Origin: Mikania micrantha
Taxonomy: Eukaryota; Streptophyta; Magnoliopsida; Asterales; Asteraceae
NCBI GenBank assembly: GCA_009363875.1
Contig: CM018697.1
Coordinates: 620,001 to 684,000 of the forward strand
DNA: 64,000 bases
Direction of reading: 5' to 3'
Below, one piece after another: positions 1 through 10,776 of this stretch. A program made the translations under genes and the position numbers. The notes beneath the pieces were generated by a model. That model did no database searches. It was given only the letters and a program-made list of their open reading frames with translations, and was not told the origin of the DNA. Position 1 is the stretch's first letter; each line of letters starts with the position of its first letter.

Positions 1-53
1 TTTGTTGTACTTATCTGTGTATTTGTGTTACTTCTGTGATCTGTTGATAAATA

Positions 54-2993
54 ATGGCTGACTCAGGATCAGTTGTTATACCTGGGTCAACCTCATCAGA
101 GACCTTAATCAGTAAATTTGATATGAGTGACCCCTTGTACTTGCACCCAAATGACTCGAATAGCCTAACCATTGTAACAATGAAGTTAAAAGGGACTGAA
201 AATTACACGGTCTGGTCCAGTGCTATGAAACTAGCACTGGAAGTAAAGAATAAATTTGGGTTTATAGATGGTACATGTGTAAAAGACACTAGTAATGAAG
301 TGTTAGGAAAACAATGGGATAGGTGTAATTCAGTAGTTCTATCTTGGATATTGAACTCAATATCTGAGGAACTCTACATTGGGCAAGTTTATTCTAAGCT
401 AGCCTCTGAATTATGGCAAGATCTAAAAGAAACCTATGATAAGGTAGATGGATCTGTAGTATTCAACATTTATCAAAAAATTAATTCCTTATCACAAAAT
501 GGAACTACAGTTTCGGAATATTATCACAAATTAACTTCTATGTGGAAACACTTCGATACCATAATTCAGCTGCCAGCTTGTTCTTGCAATGCATCCAAGG
601 AGTTTAATGATTTTAATCACCTTATTAAACTGATGCAGTTTCTCATGGGCTTAGATGACATATATCAGCCCGTAAGAACAAACTTACTTACAAGGGATCC
701 TCTTCCATCAGTAAAAGTGGCTTTCTCTATAGTATCCAGGGAGGAGTCACACAGAAATGGTGGCTCCTCCTCCGGAACAAAAAATCAAACAATGGCTTTT
801 TCTGCAAAATCAAACCAGTCTTTTTCAACCAATAAAAGGGCTGGGAAAGGGTCAAATTCAAATCTAAAATGTAGTCACTGCAACATGATTGGACATAGTG
901 CAGAAAGATGCTATGAGTTGGTGGGATATCCACCTAACTATAAAAAGAAAATTGGAAATCAAAATTCTAAGTCAAATAACTCAGTAAGTGGGAATGGTAA
1001 AGGAAACCTAGGGCTGTCCTCCTCCTTGCCATTTACCCCTGAGCAAATAACCAAGCTTATTAACTTGGTTAGTCAGCCTGAACTCAAGACTGCTGAAGCA
1101 TCTACCTCTGGAACAGGAGGTAAGATAGTAGGGTATTTTAGTTGTTCTATTCTAACTGACTTAAAGTTTGTAAATGGTTGGGTGGTGGACTCTGGGGCCA
1201 ACCAGCATATGGTACAAACCGATTTAAATATGGAAAATTGTATTGATGTATCCAACTATAATGTAACTGTTAGTCACCCTAATGGTACCAAGGCAAAAGT
1301 TGCCAAAATAGGAGATTTAAAACTGACTGACACCATAATATTAAGTAATGTGCTGGTTGTACCTGATTATTGTGTGAATTTGCTCTCTATTTACAAACTT
1401 GCTAAGGACAGTAACTTAGAAGTAGTGTTTAACCAAAATGATTGTTATATTCAGGATTTGAAATCAAAGAGAGTCCTGGTGACTGGTAAACAGAATGATG
1501 GACTGTATGTGTTTGAAAAATTTGGTATGTGTGCTAATACATGTTCTGCAAGTAACAGTGATTTTGATATTTGGCATAGCAGATTAGGCCATCCCTCTGA
1601 CGAGGTGTTAAAAGTATTAAGAGTTCCATTGAACCTTCATACTTTTAATCAGTCTAGTCCCTGTGATATATGTCATAGGGCTAAACAGTCAAGGGTACCA
1701 TTCCCATTAAGTAATCACACCTCAAAGGAGGTGGGAGAACTAGTTCATATTGACTTGTGGGGTCCCTATAAAGTAAACAGTAGGGAAGGGTATAAATACT
1801 TTCTTACTATTGTTGATGATTTTTCAAGAGCGGTTTGGTGCTATTTGCTTAAATCCAAATGTGAAGTATTTGAGAATTTAGTCACATTTTTTGAACTGAT
1901 AAAAAATCAATTTGACAAAACTATTAAAACATTTCGAAGTGACAATGGCACTGAATTTGTAAACAGTCAAGTCTCTAATTTTTGTAAATCAAAAGGAATT
2001 ATACATCAAACTACTTGTAGTTATACCCCACAGCAAAATGGAATAGCAGAAAGAAAACATAGGCATCTCTTGAATGTAGCTAGGTCACTGCTATTTCAAG
2101 GAGGGTTACCTCTTCATTTTTGGTCTGAGTGTATCCTAACTGCTGTATATCTAATAAACAGGACCCCATCTTCAGTTTTGAAAGGAAAAAGTCCCTATGA
2201 AGTTATGTTTGGTTTTAGGCCTTCTCTTACTCACTTAAAAAATTTTGGATGTCTATGTTATAGTACAGTTTTAAATGAGTCAAATAAGTTTTCAAGTAGA
2301 GCTGAAAAATGTATATTAATTGGATATTCAAATGTAAAAAAGGGTTATAAACTTTGGAGTCTAGATAATAAAACTATTTTGTTTTCCAGAGATGTCAAAT
2401 TTTTTGAAAATATATATCCTTTTAAAGATGATAAAGATAATTCTAGTAATATAACAAATCAGTCTGATATTTTAGAGTTTTTTAATATAACTGAACCCAA
2501 ATTTTTAAGTGAGGGAAATCCCAATGATGTTGAGGAGGCCACGATATCTAAAGAATTGTCTTCTATGAACTGGCAAGCTACTGATCCATCAGGATTGCCT
2601 AGTGAGGTAGTCCCCATGAGTTCATGTGAACAGCCACCTAGGCATCCTTTGATCAGTGAGGGGGTAAGTTCTAGGAATGATGATTCACATGGTCATAATG
2701 ATCATGGTTCTAGGATAAATGATAAGACTAGTTCTTCTGAGGGTACTGATGCAATTGCATCTAGTTCAAAAACTTCTGCTAATGGGGTAAAACCAAACAT
2801 TAGAACTTCCTCTAGGACTTCTACCTTTCCAGTGAAATTTAATGACTATATAGTTGAGGGAAAAGTGAAATATGGTATTGAAAAAGTGGTAAATTACTCC
2901 CATTTAGACAAAGAAAATTTTTGTTTTATAACCGGGTTAAATAAAACAGTAGAACCTGCTTCCTATAGTGAAGCATCAACTGACCAAAACTAG
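54..2993 (+). CDS. copia Gag-protease-integrase part of polyprotein, ends at in-frame TAG
   Basis: Retroelement polyprotein. The N-terminal Gag domain has the usual copia signature (KLKGTENYTVWSSAMKLAL, residues about 43-61). A CX2CX4HX4C zinc knuckle (CSHCNMIGHSAERC) lies near residue 275. The aspartic protease motif is WVVDSGANQHM near residue 378. The GAG-pre-integrase motif DIWHSRLGHP follows near residue 505, and then the integrase core, with HIDLWGPY, SDNGTEF and YTPQQNGIAERKHR supplying the D,D,E triad. The frame closes at TAG (2991-2993). After nine further bases an ATG in the same frame opens the RT region, so this is one polyprotein interrupted by one stop. Related polyproteins usually have tryptophan here, so TGG to TAG is the simplest explanation. 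Start chosen at the first ATG after the leader. Confidence 0.9.
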   Translation: MADSGSVVIPGSTSSETLISKFDMSDPLYLHPNDSNSLTIVTMKLKGTENYTVWSSAMKLALEVKNKFGFIDGTCVKDTSNEVLGKQWDRCNSVVLSWILNSISEELYIGQVYSKLASELWQDLKETYDKVDGSVVFNIYQKINSLSQNGTTVSEYYHKLTSMWKHFDTIIQLPACSCNASKEFNDFNHLIKLMQFLMGLDDIYQPVRTNLLTRDPLPSVKVAFSIVSREESHRNGGSSSGTKNQTMAFSAKSNQSFSTNKRAGKGSNSNLKCSHCNMIGHSAERCYELVGYPPNYKKKIGNQNSKSNNSVSGNGKGNLGLSSSLPFTPEQITKLINLVSQPELKTAEASTSGTGGKIVGYFSCSILTDLKFVNGWVVDSGANQHMVQTDLNMENCIDVSNYNVTVSHPNGTKAKVAKIGDLKLTDTIILSNVLVVPDYCVNLLSIYKLAKDSNLEVVFNQNDCYIQDLKSKRVLVTGKQNDGLYVFEKFGMCANTCSASNSDFDIWHSRLGHPSDEVLKVLRVPLNLHTFNQSSPCDICHRAKQSRVPFPLSNHTSKEVGELVHIDLWGPYKVNSREGYKYFLTIVDDFSRAVWCYLLKSKCEVFENLVTFFELIKNQFDKTIKTFRSDNGTEFVNSQVSNFCKSKGIIHQTTCSYTPQQNGIAERKHRHLLNVARSLLFQGGLPLHFWSECILTAVYLINRTPSSVLKGKSPYEVMFGFRPSLTHLKNFGCLCYSTVLNESNKFSSRAEKCILIGYSNVKKGYKLWSLDNKTILFSRDVKFFENIYPFKDDKDNSSNITNQSDILEFFNITEPKFLSEGNPNDVEEATISKELSSMNWQATDPSGLPSEVVPMSSCEQPPRHPLISEGVSSRNDDSHGHNDHGSRINDKTSSSEGTDAIASSSKTSANGVKPNIRTSSRTSTFPVKFNDYIVEGKVKYGIEKVVNYSHLDKENFCFITGLNKTVEPASYSEASTDQN

Positions 2994-4493
2994 GTTGAAG
3001 CTATGAACGCTGAAATGGAGGCGCTACATAGGAACAACACTTGGGTCCTTGTTGATCTTCCTGTAGGAAGAAAGGCTATTGGTTGTAAATGGGTTTATAA
3101 AATCAAGTATAAATCAACAGGGGAAATTGATAGATATAAGGCAAGATTAGTTGCAAAAGGATTTAACCAAAGAGAAGGTATTGATTTTGAGGAGACGTTT
3201 TCTCCTGTTGTGAAAATGGTAACAGTACGTTGTGTCATTAGTTTAGCTTTAAAAAATAATTGGCCTCTTTTTCAGTTAGATATCAATAATGCGTTTCTGT
3301 ATGGTAGTCTAAATGAAGATGTATATATGAGTTTGCCAGAAGGCTACTATTCAAAAAATGAAACTAGGGTATGTAAACTGGTAAAGTCGTTATATGGCTT
3401 GAAACAAGCCCCTAGGCAATGGAATGAAAAATTAACCGGTGTTTTGCTTAAAAATGGTTTTGTGCAGAGTTCCTGTGATTATTCTTTATTTGTGAAATCT
3501 TATGGGTCTGTGTTTTTAATTCTTTTAGTATATGTAGATGATATAGTTGTAACAGGAAACAATCAAGCTGAAATTGATATTGTGAAACAGATGCTAAGTA
3601 AGAATTTTTTAATTAAAGATTTAGGAATCTTGAGGTATTTTTTGGGCATTGAGGTAATATATTCTGAAAGTGGTATATGTTTGTCACAAAGGAAATATTG
3701 CCTTGAGTTGTTAGCTGAATTTGGTTACTTGGGATGCAAGCCAGTTAGTACACCCATTGAGCAAAGCTTTATCATTTCTTCAAAATGCAATAATGATGAT
3801 ACTGTAATTGAAAATGTAACTGGGTTTCAAAAGCTGATAGGGAAACTTATATATTTGACATTAACACGTCCTGATATCTCTTATGCTGTACAGTTTTTGA
3901 GTCAATATATGCATGCTCCTACTAATACACATTTAAATATTGGTCTTAGAGTTCTAAGATATTTAAAGTCATCTCCTGGTACTGGTATATTGTATAGGAG
4001 AAATGAGATTCTAGATTTGCATGCATTTGTTGATGCTGATTGGGCAAAGTGTGTAGTGACAAGAAGGTCAGTTACAGGTTTTTGTGTTTTTTTGGGTTCT
4101 TCGCTGGTAAATTGGAAAAGTAAGAAGCAACCAACAGTTGCACGGTCTACTGCTGAGGCAGAATATCGGGCATTATGTGCTGTAACATGTGATTTGGTTT
4201 GGTTACAAAATTTACTTTTAGAATTAAAAATTGGAAGTTTTTTACCTGTAAATGTGTTTTGTGATAACCAAGCAGCAATTGCCATTTCTGCTAATCCTGT
4301 TTTACATGATCGTACAAAACATTTTGAAATTGATTTGCATTTTGTTAGGGAAAAGGTGTCAGCTGGATTTGTTAAAATTGAAAAGATTAGTTCTGATAAA
4401 CAACTTGCTGATGGATTTACAAAGGGACTTAGTGTACAACAACATAAATTGTTTTGTAAAAATTTGGGTCTTATTGATATGTTTACTAACTGA
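2994..4493 (+). CDS. copia reverse transcriptase and RNase H, same frame after the amber codon
   Basis: This continues the frame of the preceding region and has no further stop until TGA at 4491-4493. The first ATG is at 3003. The RT core starts near KAIGCKWVYKIKY, and the catalytic box YVDDIVVTGN is near 3530. RNase H follows with the catalytic motifs FVDADWAKC, STAEAEYRAL and FCDNQAAI, and ends with HFVREKV. No frameshift is visible and all RT and RNase H motifs look intact. The only obvious lesion in the coding region is the upstream TAG. Without readthrough, RT would not be made in the copia polyprotein, so this copy is probably non-autonomous. Confidence 0.88.
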   Translation, partial: VEAMNAEMEALHRNNTWVLVDLPVGRKAIGCKWVYKIKYKSTGEIDRYKARLVAKGFNQREGIDFEETFSPVVKMVTVRCVISLALKNNWPLFQLDINNAFLYGSLNEDVYMSLPEGYYSKNETRVCKLVKSLYGLKQAPRQWNEKLTGVLLKNGFVQSSCDYSLFVKSYGSVFLILLVYVDDIVVTGNNQAEIDIVKQMLSKNFLIKDLGILRYFLGIEVIYSESGICLSQRKYCLELLAEFGYLGCKPVSTPIEQSFIISSKCNNDDTVIENVTGFQKLIGKLIYLTLTRPDISYAVQFLSQYMHAPTNTHLNIGLRVLRYLKSSPGTGILYRRNEILDLHAFVDADWAKCVVTRRSVTGFCVFLGSSLVNWKSKKQPTVARSTAEAEYRALCAVTCDLVWLQNLLLELKIGSFLPVNVFCDNQAAIAISANPVLHDRTKHFEIDLHFVREKVSAGFVKIEKISSDKQLADGFTKGLSVQQHKLFCKNLGLIDMFTN

Positions 4494-4504
4494 ATTATGG
4501 GGGA
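4494..4504 (+). other. copia polypurine tract
   Basis: The sequence ATTATGGGGGA directly precedes the TG that begins the 3' LTR, the expected place for the plus-strand primer. It lies immediately after the polyprotein stop codon. Confidence 0.75.
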
Positions 4505-5030
4505 TGTTAAAATCATTAAGGCATTAATAATTCAGTTAGTTAGTGATTAATGGCTGTTTAAGTTTGTTTTTTGTAGTTACAACAGAAATGAGGGACTAAA
4601 GATGTAAAGCTGGTAGAGTTAAAGTTTGCTGGGAAAAGAGTTGTAGATGAGCCGTACTTATTCGATCAGATGCTTCATTTTTCCTTATCTTCTCTTCATC
4701 TTCACGCTTACATTTTCTCTCTTTGAGTTTTTTAGTTTTCAGATTAAAGTCTGTAATTCTTTTCAGTTGTGTTGATGATCTAAGATCAATTGCTGAATAT
4801 ACTTTGGGTTTTAGATCTAGAAGAAGATCTGCATGTATACTCATCATTGTAGATGAGTCAGATCTGGTTAGATCTAGGGTTTGTGGTCTTGTTCTTGTTT
4901 TAGGGTTTGAGTCGTTGTACTTAGATCGAGTTGTAATAGAATAGGATTCACTTTTGTTTTGATTTTTCTTTTAGTAAATCACAGATTCATGTGAATCTGT
5001 AAGTTGGAATATCTTTTGTGTGTTTTTACA
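4505..5030 (+). repeat. copia 3' LTR
   Basis: Starts TGTTAAAATC right after the polypurine tract and is taken to end at TTTTTACA (5030), giving TG...CA ends that are imperfect inverted repeats and a length of about 526 bp, normal for copia. The internal AGATCT motif occurs several times between 4810 and 4880. The right border is inferred from one LTR only; an alternative CA end lies at 5041. Confidence 0.7.
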
Positions 5031-5060
5031 ACTGGATAGCAGGTATAATATTAATTCTTA

Positions 5061-5965
5061 CCTGCATTTCCTTCACCGATAAAGTTTGATGCTTTGAGAT
5101 CATTTGTAGCCGTATAAATGTCTTTAACCGTTAACTTTGTAGTTAATTCTTTGGGAAAAGGTGAATCCAACATGCACATACCATCTTTATGCTCCGTGAA
5201 TGATTTTCTGAAGAAAATCCACAATGTTGTTATTACCATGATCATGATTCCGACCAGACCTCCAATCAGAATCCATATTCCTGAAGTTTTCAGAAAGTTA
5301 CCATGTCAACAGTTTGATTACAACACTTGAAGAATGTGTGTTCAAGTTAACTCACCTGTGCTCATTTTCTTCCTGTGTTCATGATAACTATCTTGATTTT
5401 GATTCTGGCCAAGACACTGATAAACTGCTTGAACCAATTTTCGGTCTGTAATCTTTCTAGTCACCATCAAAACAAGAACTGCAAATCGACAAATTTCAGT
5501 TTCTTCCACGCTACTGTTTACAGTCATAGCACCAATCTTTTGCCACCTTTCGTAACAAGAACTGCAAGTGTTTCTTGATTCCAAAAGCTCACAATCTTGC
5601 TCCAGACCAGTCAACCAGCTCTGTAGCTTGTTAGCAACATCTGTCAATGAAAAGTCTGAGCAGCTGCCTGAACCCGTGACTAGCTTTTCAACACCACAGC
5701 TCAGAAGATTCCTTCCGTTGCTGCCTTCTAACAAAGGTCGGCAACTCTGCTGTTGACTTGAATTCAAGAAAACTGATCCGGTTTGATTTGCGTGTATTGC
5801 TAATGCTGATAGATATTCTTCAAAGGCTGATTCACAGCATTCGTAACCAAGAAATCCGTCCCAGTTCGCGCTTTCGCAGCTTGAAGAAGGTTGAATATTG
5901 AGAACGCATTCATCGGTGGCCAAAATGCTTGTAATGAACACGAACACTAACAATATCCAGAACAT
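5061..5965 (-). CDS. Receptor-like protein kinase, 5' exons (Cys-rich ectodomain, TM, start of kinase)
   Basis: Two exons are visible: 5965-5356 and 5280-5061. They are joined by a 75 bp intron with GT-AG borders (CACAG|GTGAG and CTTCAG|GA), phase 1. The protein starts with a signal peptide (MFWILLVFVFITSILA). An ectodomain of about 185 residues follows, with many cysteines (CC, CSSC) and NxS/T sites, which resembles the SPARK-type ectodomain of plant receptor kinases. Exon 2 encodes one membrane helix (GIWILIGGLVGIMIMV), basic juxtamembrane residues and DIYTATNDL, then the beginning of the glycine-rich loop (IGEGNAG). The exon ends there at a clear donor (GCAG|GTAAGAATT) inside the ATP-binding loop. 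The kinase exons lie beyond the copia element, left of the window. Receptor kinase is fairly sure from TM, juxtamembrane and P-loop order; the SPARK subgroup is tentative. Confidence 0.72.
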
Positions 5966-6027
5966 TTGATTACGAGAAGGTGCGATTGAAATGAGGGTTT
6001 TCTGAACAAATATATGGTGAGGTGCAA

Positions 6028-6035
6028 GTTTTATA
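6028..6035 (-). promoter_or_regulatory. TATA box of the receptor-kinase gene
   Basis: TATAAAAC on the minus strand lies about 65 bp upstream of the chosen ATG, which allows a short 5' leader. This spacing also supports MFWILL as the true start over more upstream in-frame methionines. A tract of 22 A's on the plus strand lies further upstream (about 6164-6186). Confidence 0.45.
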
Positions 6036-6189
6036 TTTTGCGTAGGATACATATATATATATTTTTTATGAGAATTCGATTTTTTGGCATTTTTTTGGGA
6101 TATTCGACGAGGATATAAGGTATATATCATAAGAAACTACATAAAGCATACAGAATGACTGTTTGAAAAAAAAAAAAAAAAAAAAAACT

Positions 6190-6733
6190 AGTGATTTTTT
6201 TGGTAAAATTTTTATATTTTATTATGAAATATATGTAATATTTAATGTATTTATGCAATTGTAGAATCGACAAGTTTTGTAGAATCGACAATTTAGCGTA
6301 TGAGACTATCGCCGGCTGTTTGAATTTGAAAAGGTCTTAATTTCCTTTTTTTAAAAAGATTTAGTTTGGTGAAAAACTGGAAAATGACGCAATTCTTGTT
6401 AAACAAATAAAGTATTTTAGGATGAAGCTAAATTAGGGAAATATAAGAAAAGTGTTTTTAGTGTGTGTAACAATCGTATAAGAACAAACTAAAGGGATAT
6501 ATACAATGATGTTGTTATTTTCTCCTCCAGGATATTTCATTTTGACTTGGAAGGTCAAACTGCTTAATTTTGGATGCCCAAAAATTGTTGTACTACTTCA
6601 TGTCATGTTGATTGTAGTTGTAGTCATCTTGGTGGTTTTTTTTTTTTTTAATTAATGATGATAGTTGTAGTAGTCATCTTGGTATTACTAATTACTGTGA
6701 GAATTTGCTTAACGACCCTAGCTAGACGATCAT
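6190..6733. other. Intergenic DNA upstream of the receptor kinase
   Basis: AT-rich, with no supported ORF and several homopolymer runs. Nothing recognisable was seen. Confidence 0.5.
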
Positions 6734-6744
6734 TTATAAACTCG

Positions 6745-6965
6745 GAATTGGAAAGTAAGGAAGACTTAGTTACATGAGAACGAGATAAAACTTAACCATA
6801 GGCAGGGGTTCGAACCCTATGGCTGCCATTTTCATAGCCAATGTGGGACTAGCTAATTTAGTAGAGGCTTGCATCTTAGAATAGGAGGTCATGGGTTCAG
6901 TCTCATGTAAAGGTGTAATTGTAGTGTAATTTAGGTAGAAAGTAAGCTTAGCCGTTCAAAAAAAA
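6745..6965 (+). mobile_element. SINE, tRNA-derived, possibly dimeric
   Basis: The stretch ends in AGCCGTTC followed by an A-run, the same tail as two other SINEs in this window. It is bounded by TTATAAACTCG (6734-6744) and TTAGAAACTCG (6966-6976), which match at 10 of 11 bases and are probably an aged target duplication. The part from about 6837 is tRNA-like (GGGACTAGCTAATTTAGTAG resembles an A-box region; GGTTCAGTCTC at 6894-6904 is a B box). A second, perfect B box GGTTCGAACCC lies upstream at 6807-6817, so the element may be two tRNA-like units joined. Nested insertion is an alternative. Confidence 0.6.
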
Positions 6966-7077
6966 TTAGAAACTCGTTACTCTAAATATTGTGAAATTAG
7001 CAATTAATGAGCATTGATTTTAGCAAGAGAGGAATATATCGGGTACCTCATTAATTACGCTTTTATAAGAGCCGGCT

Positions 7078-7205
7078 GCCATGTGGGACTAGCACAATTG
7101 GTAGACGCATAGCCTCTTATAAAGGAGATTTTGGGTACAAATCCAAACAGGAGTGAAATATTGGGTGTAGTATAAGAGTATGATAGTATGGCTGTTCAAA
7201 AAAAA
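7078..7205 (+). mobile_element. SINE with 13-bp target duplication
   Basis: A body of about 128 bp begins with a tRNA-like head (TGTGGGACTAGCACAATTGG, compare a tRNA D-arm and A box). It ends GGCTGTTC plus an A-run. Flanks 7065-7077 and 7206-7218 are the identical 13-mer ATAAGAGCCGGCT, a target-site duplication typical of LINE-driven insertion. The head and tail match the SINE at 6745-6965. Confidence 0.78.
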
Positions 7206-7218
7206 ATAAGAGCCGGCT

Positions 7219-8440
7219 CATCTTTAGAAAAATCGAGGTAAGGGCCTAGGTACCCTAAATTTTTGAAGCCCCAAACCATTGGGTTATGTTCGGTTTATCG
7301 TTCAAGTTATTTATTCTGTCGTTTTGAATCTGAAAATTAGAAAGTTATCTCATATGCTTAAAAGAAAACGTTTGTTTAAGGTTATCTCATTTCAAATAAT
7401 TACATTTTATTCATTTTTGTTTCACTTTAGCTGACGTTGGAATAAATCTTTTATTAATGGTACAAGTGAAAGATTTAGACAAGTTTTTAGTTGTAAATAG
7501 TGTAATCAAGCTAATTAACAAATATGTCAGAGTTATAAAATATAATTACTAAGTATTGTACTTTTTAGCATTTTTTGTTTATATTATTTATGATTATCAT
7601 GTGTTAATTGTAATTATAAGTAAGCGTATGTAGATAGATACAAATTAACGTCTTTTTATGCTTTTTTAGAATTTGCGAACCAATGGGACTCAATATTAGT
7701 ATTTGTCTTAGGCTTTCGAAAAGCTTCAGCCGACCTGCTTTTTATGTGTGGTAAAACGAGTTTATGAGGTTTTATGAATGTGTTCAAGTCATGAAAACAA
7801 CTGGTGCGCTCCGACACATGACAATATACATTCATACGTTCGTGGGTTTACCCGATATTTATTATTGTAACGGAAATGAATTAACTTATGTTATATCATC
7901 AGTCAAAAAGGAGTGATGGTAATTAAGTCACTCGATTACTATTCCTAACTGGTTCGTATTTCGACCTACGATTGCAGAATCAAAATCCTCATTCTAGTTT
8001 TTTCAAACTCAACAAGAAAACCGATCATCTTATAGCCATATCATCTACAAAAGATCCTATAGCTTATCAAGCCACACATAGGCTAAAGTCCAACAACCAT
8101 CATGGCAAAAGATCTCGCCACCCACGAACACCAGGTCGATCATGACATCAAGTGGCACACCCAAAACAAACGCGATTGGTTTTCTGGCTGCTATTCGTTT
8201 TTTTGCTACTTTCAAGGTAAACTCATGATCATTTGAATCCAGTAGGTTCGGCTGCATTTGTATAGTTCATCTTTGTTTCAATTAAATCTCGATTTCAAAT
8301 CCAGGTTTTATTTCCTTTGTTTGAAAAAATTTCGGGTCATAAAAAATCTCGATTTCGGTTTTTGTTTTGGTTCTAGCTGTATCCAAATTCCAAATTCGGT
8401 TTTCTTTTTAGTTCTATATTTTTTTATAAATTTGGTTTGT
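7219..8440. other. Intergenic DNA, no supported gene
   Basis: AT-rich sequence. A 66-codon minus-strand frame at 8057-8257 exists but has no recognisable motif, no homologous context and no splice partner that I can see. Otherwise nothing was recognised. Confidence 0.45.
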
Positions 8441-8454
8441 TTGGTTAACTGATT

Positions 8455-8765
8455 AAACCGAATTCAAATTTAAATTTATTATCTTATTAATAATATATAA
8501 GATTGAATTCGGTTTACTTGGTTGAATTCGGTTTATTCAGATCGGTTTATTCGGTCTTTAATCAGTTTATTCGGTCTTTAATCGATTTATTCGATTTTAA
8601 TCGGTTTATTCGACTTTTAAGCGGTTTATTTGGCTTTAAATCTGTTTATTTGGTTTTAACCGGAATTTGAGCCGAACTACTTCTCGAATTCGGTTTCGGT
8701 TTTTTTGACAGAGAAAAAAATTGAACACCGATTAAACCAGACCAAATAAACCGTTAACCGAACTA
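8455..8765. repeat. Degenerate tandem repeat, CGGTTTATTCGG units
   Basis: About eight imperfect units of roughly 20 bp with the core TCGGTTTATTCGGTCTTTAA. They are followed by sequence rich in the reverse complement (AACCGA, AAATAAACCG), so the block as a whole has an inverted arrangement and could be an old foldback element. No clean target duplication found. Confidence 0.5.
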
Positions 8766-9090
8766 ATGGACATATTTTGTTTAAAGGGTATGAAAGTAAC
8801 TTCCTATACTTTAAAAAAATGAGTTTTTGCACCTATTAAACAATGTGTTTATAAATGCTTATTTTAGTTCTTTTCATCTTATTAATTCTCATTTAAATGA
8901 ATCTCTATAAATAAGTATATGTAAAAAATTTTGTGCCCCCTTAAAAACTGGGCCCGGGATGGGGGTCGGATTTGCCCCTCCATCAGGCCGCCCATGGTTA
9001 GTGTTATAGGAGACGGTTAACGTATATATTAGTATTAACGTGCTAAACGTAGGAAGCCACATGAATGCGCCATGTGTCATCAGGGTAAGG
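8766..9090. other. Intergenic DNA
   Basis: No coding or repeat feature recognised apart from a GC-rich patch near 8945-9000. Confidence 0.4.
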
Positions 9091-9099
9091 GGCATTATC

Positions 9100-9380
9100 G
9101 TCCATATAAAATTACAGACTGTGATTTATAAAATTACAGACTGACATTTAACACCTATAATCAAGTACTACAGGGATAATCACAGACCAATAATTACGTA
9201 CCGCATTATATAACAATCACAGACCGTGTTTTAACACACATAATCAGTACAAAAATGTATAATCACGGATCACGTTATATAAAAATCACGGACCGTTATT
9301 AACATGCATCATCAAAGGACTAACTGTATAATCACGTACCAATAATCATGTACCATGCATAAAAATCACGGACCACGTAA
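9100..9380. repeat. Degenerate short repeats, AATCACGGACC type
   Basis: Variants of AATCAC(A/G)GACC and AATTACAGACTG recur about ten times at irregular spacing with intervening TTAACA(C/T) motifs. This looks like an eroded minisatellite. No gene present. Confidence 0.4.
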
Positions 9381-9389
9381 AAAACTTAA

Positions 9390-10776
9390 AAAAACTATAA
9401 CAATACTATACTCAAATTAAAGATAACAAAATTCTCAATTTTATAGTGTAATTTTTTTAAAAAGATAATAAAGTATGTAAAAGTTATTTAATTTTTAAAA
9501 AACGAGTGGACTTGTTATAACATATAAAATATGATTGTTCCTCTTTTGCCCTTCTAGTTATAATTTATGCTTATTTTGTGGAGAAAGTTGTATAAAGTGG
9601 AAACCACTAAATCTTAACCATTGATTAGTTTGATCAAAGGGTTCAGAATTCATCCTACGCTTTGTACGTTAAGGTATTTGATCTTGCTCCTAGTGTTATA
9701 TATCATGAAATTACTAAATTAACAAATGCGGAGTGTAGCCGGTTGTTTTAAGATTGTGGCTTAAGGCGACGGGTTGGAGCCCCTCCCATGCACATTTTTG
9801 CTTAAATCCATCCAAATATGTTTCTATTGAAACCAATACATAAATATTAAGCAAAAAAATAAACAAACAAATAAACAATTGATTTAAAAACATGAATGAA
9901 GTCTGGATCGTGAGTTTGAGTTCCGTTTGAAAGTAAATTATTAACTTATTGGTTTTACAAAGAAGTTAATAAGTTAAAAAAAGGGTTGGTAATGTCAGAA
10001 AGACTTTTTGTTTTAACTTTTTTAGTAAATTAAAAAGTTTTTTTTTTAAAAAAAGCTATAATATGTAGTTTTTATAAAGACTTTTTAACTTTTTGACGGA
10101 ATGTCTTAAAAATTATCCAAATACTTTTTTAAGAATTAATCCAAACAACATATTGACTATTCACTTATTAAAAGTTAAGTCATACATTTTTTTTAAAAAA
10201 AAATTCATTCTAAAAAGTTACAAGTTAATAAACACTTGTAACAAAAAGTCATTTTGAACATGCCTTCAATCCTCTCGCTGATGTTTCTATTTTAATGTTT
10301 GAGATCCATTTCAACCGAAAATCATTCCGATCAAAAAAGTTAAAATCTAACCTCTTATACTCAATTACTCATCATAATTCATTTATATCAATATAAAATC
10401 AAACATCATAATTCATTTAAACCAATGTTAAATAAAAAAGAAACACAGATATTTGATCGTCACATATTTGGATTACTTGCTTATATTCTGATTACATATT
10501 GATTATTTGACAATACTAAAGTACGGTATTTCATTTTTGTATTGCATTATGATTTGTTACCACCATATGATATTGTGTTTCCCTTATTCGTTTTGCATAC
10601 AATAGATATAGGTTTAATTGTACTCATTATTGTATGATCATGTTTATCGCTTTATTGTTAGTTAACTATCCTACTAAACTTTCAGAACTTATTATCTTTA
10701 TCCGAGCATGCCCCTACTTCATAGAGGAACCATGATACGGAACCACATGTGATAGTTAGTTGAGTTCACGGCATCT
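9390..10776. other. Intergenic DNA with a weak MITE-like inverted repeat (about 9985-10262)
   Basis: Within this AT-rich stretch, AGACTTTTTGTTTTAAC near 10000 is partly complementary to TTGTAACAAAAAGTCAT near 10240, which suggests a small old MITE. No target duplication could be assigned. No coding sequence was seen. Confidence 0.3.

Larger units (their letters stand above)
1..5030 (+). mobile_element. Ty1/copia LTR retrotransposon, 5' LTR outside window
   Basis: The order of domains (Gag with a zinc knuckle, protease, integrase, reverse transcriptase, RNase H) is that of Ty1/copia. The polypurine tract and the 3' LTR follow directly after the RNase H stop codon. The first 53 bases are untranslated leader, so the 5' LTR and primer binding site lie left of the window. 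The element sits in the opposite direction to the receptor-kinase gene on its right, about 30 bp inside that gene's intron. The target duplication cannot be checked because only one flank is present. If the LTR ends at 5030, the flanking five bases are ACTGG. Confidence 0.9.

Noticed and set aside
4252..4527. Second plus-strand frame overlapping copia RNase H
   Set aside because: Out-of-frame shadow of the RNase H coding region.
6807..6904. tRNA genes suggested by B-box sequences
   Set aside because: No complete cloverleaf; A-run tails and target duplications mark SINEs.
8057..8257. 66-codon minus-strand frame
   Set aside because: No recognisable motif, no splice partner or promoter seen; length compatible with chance.
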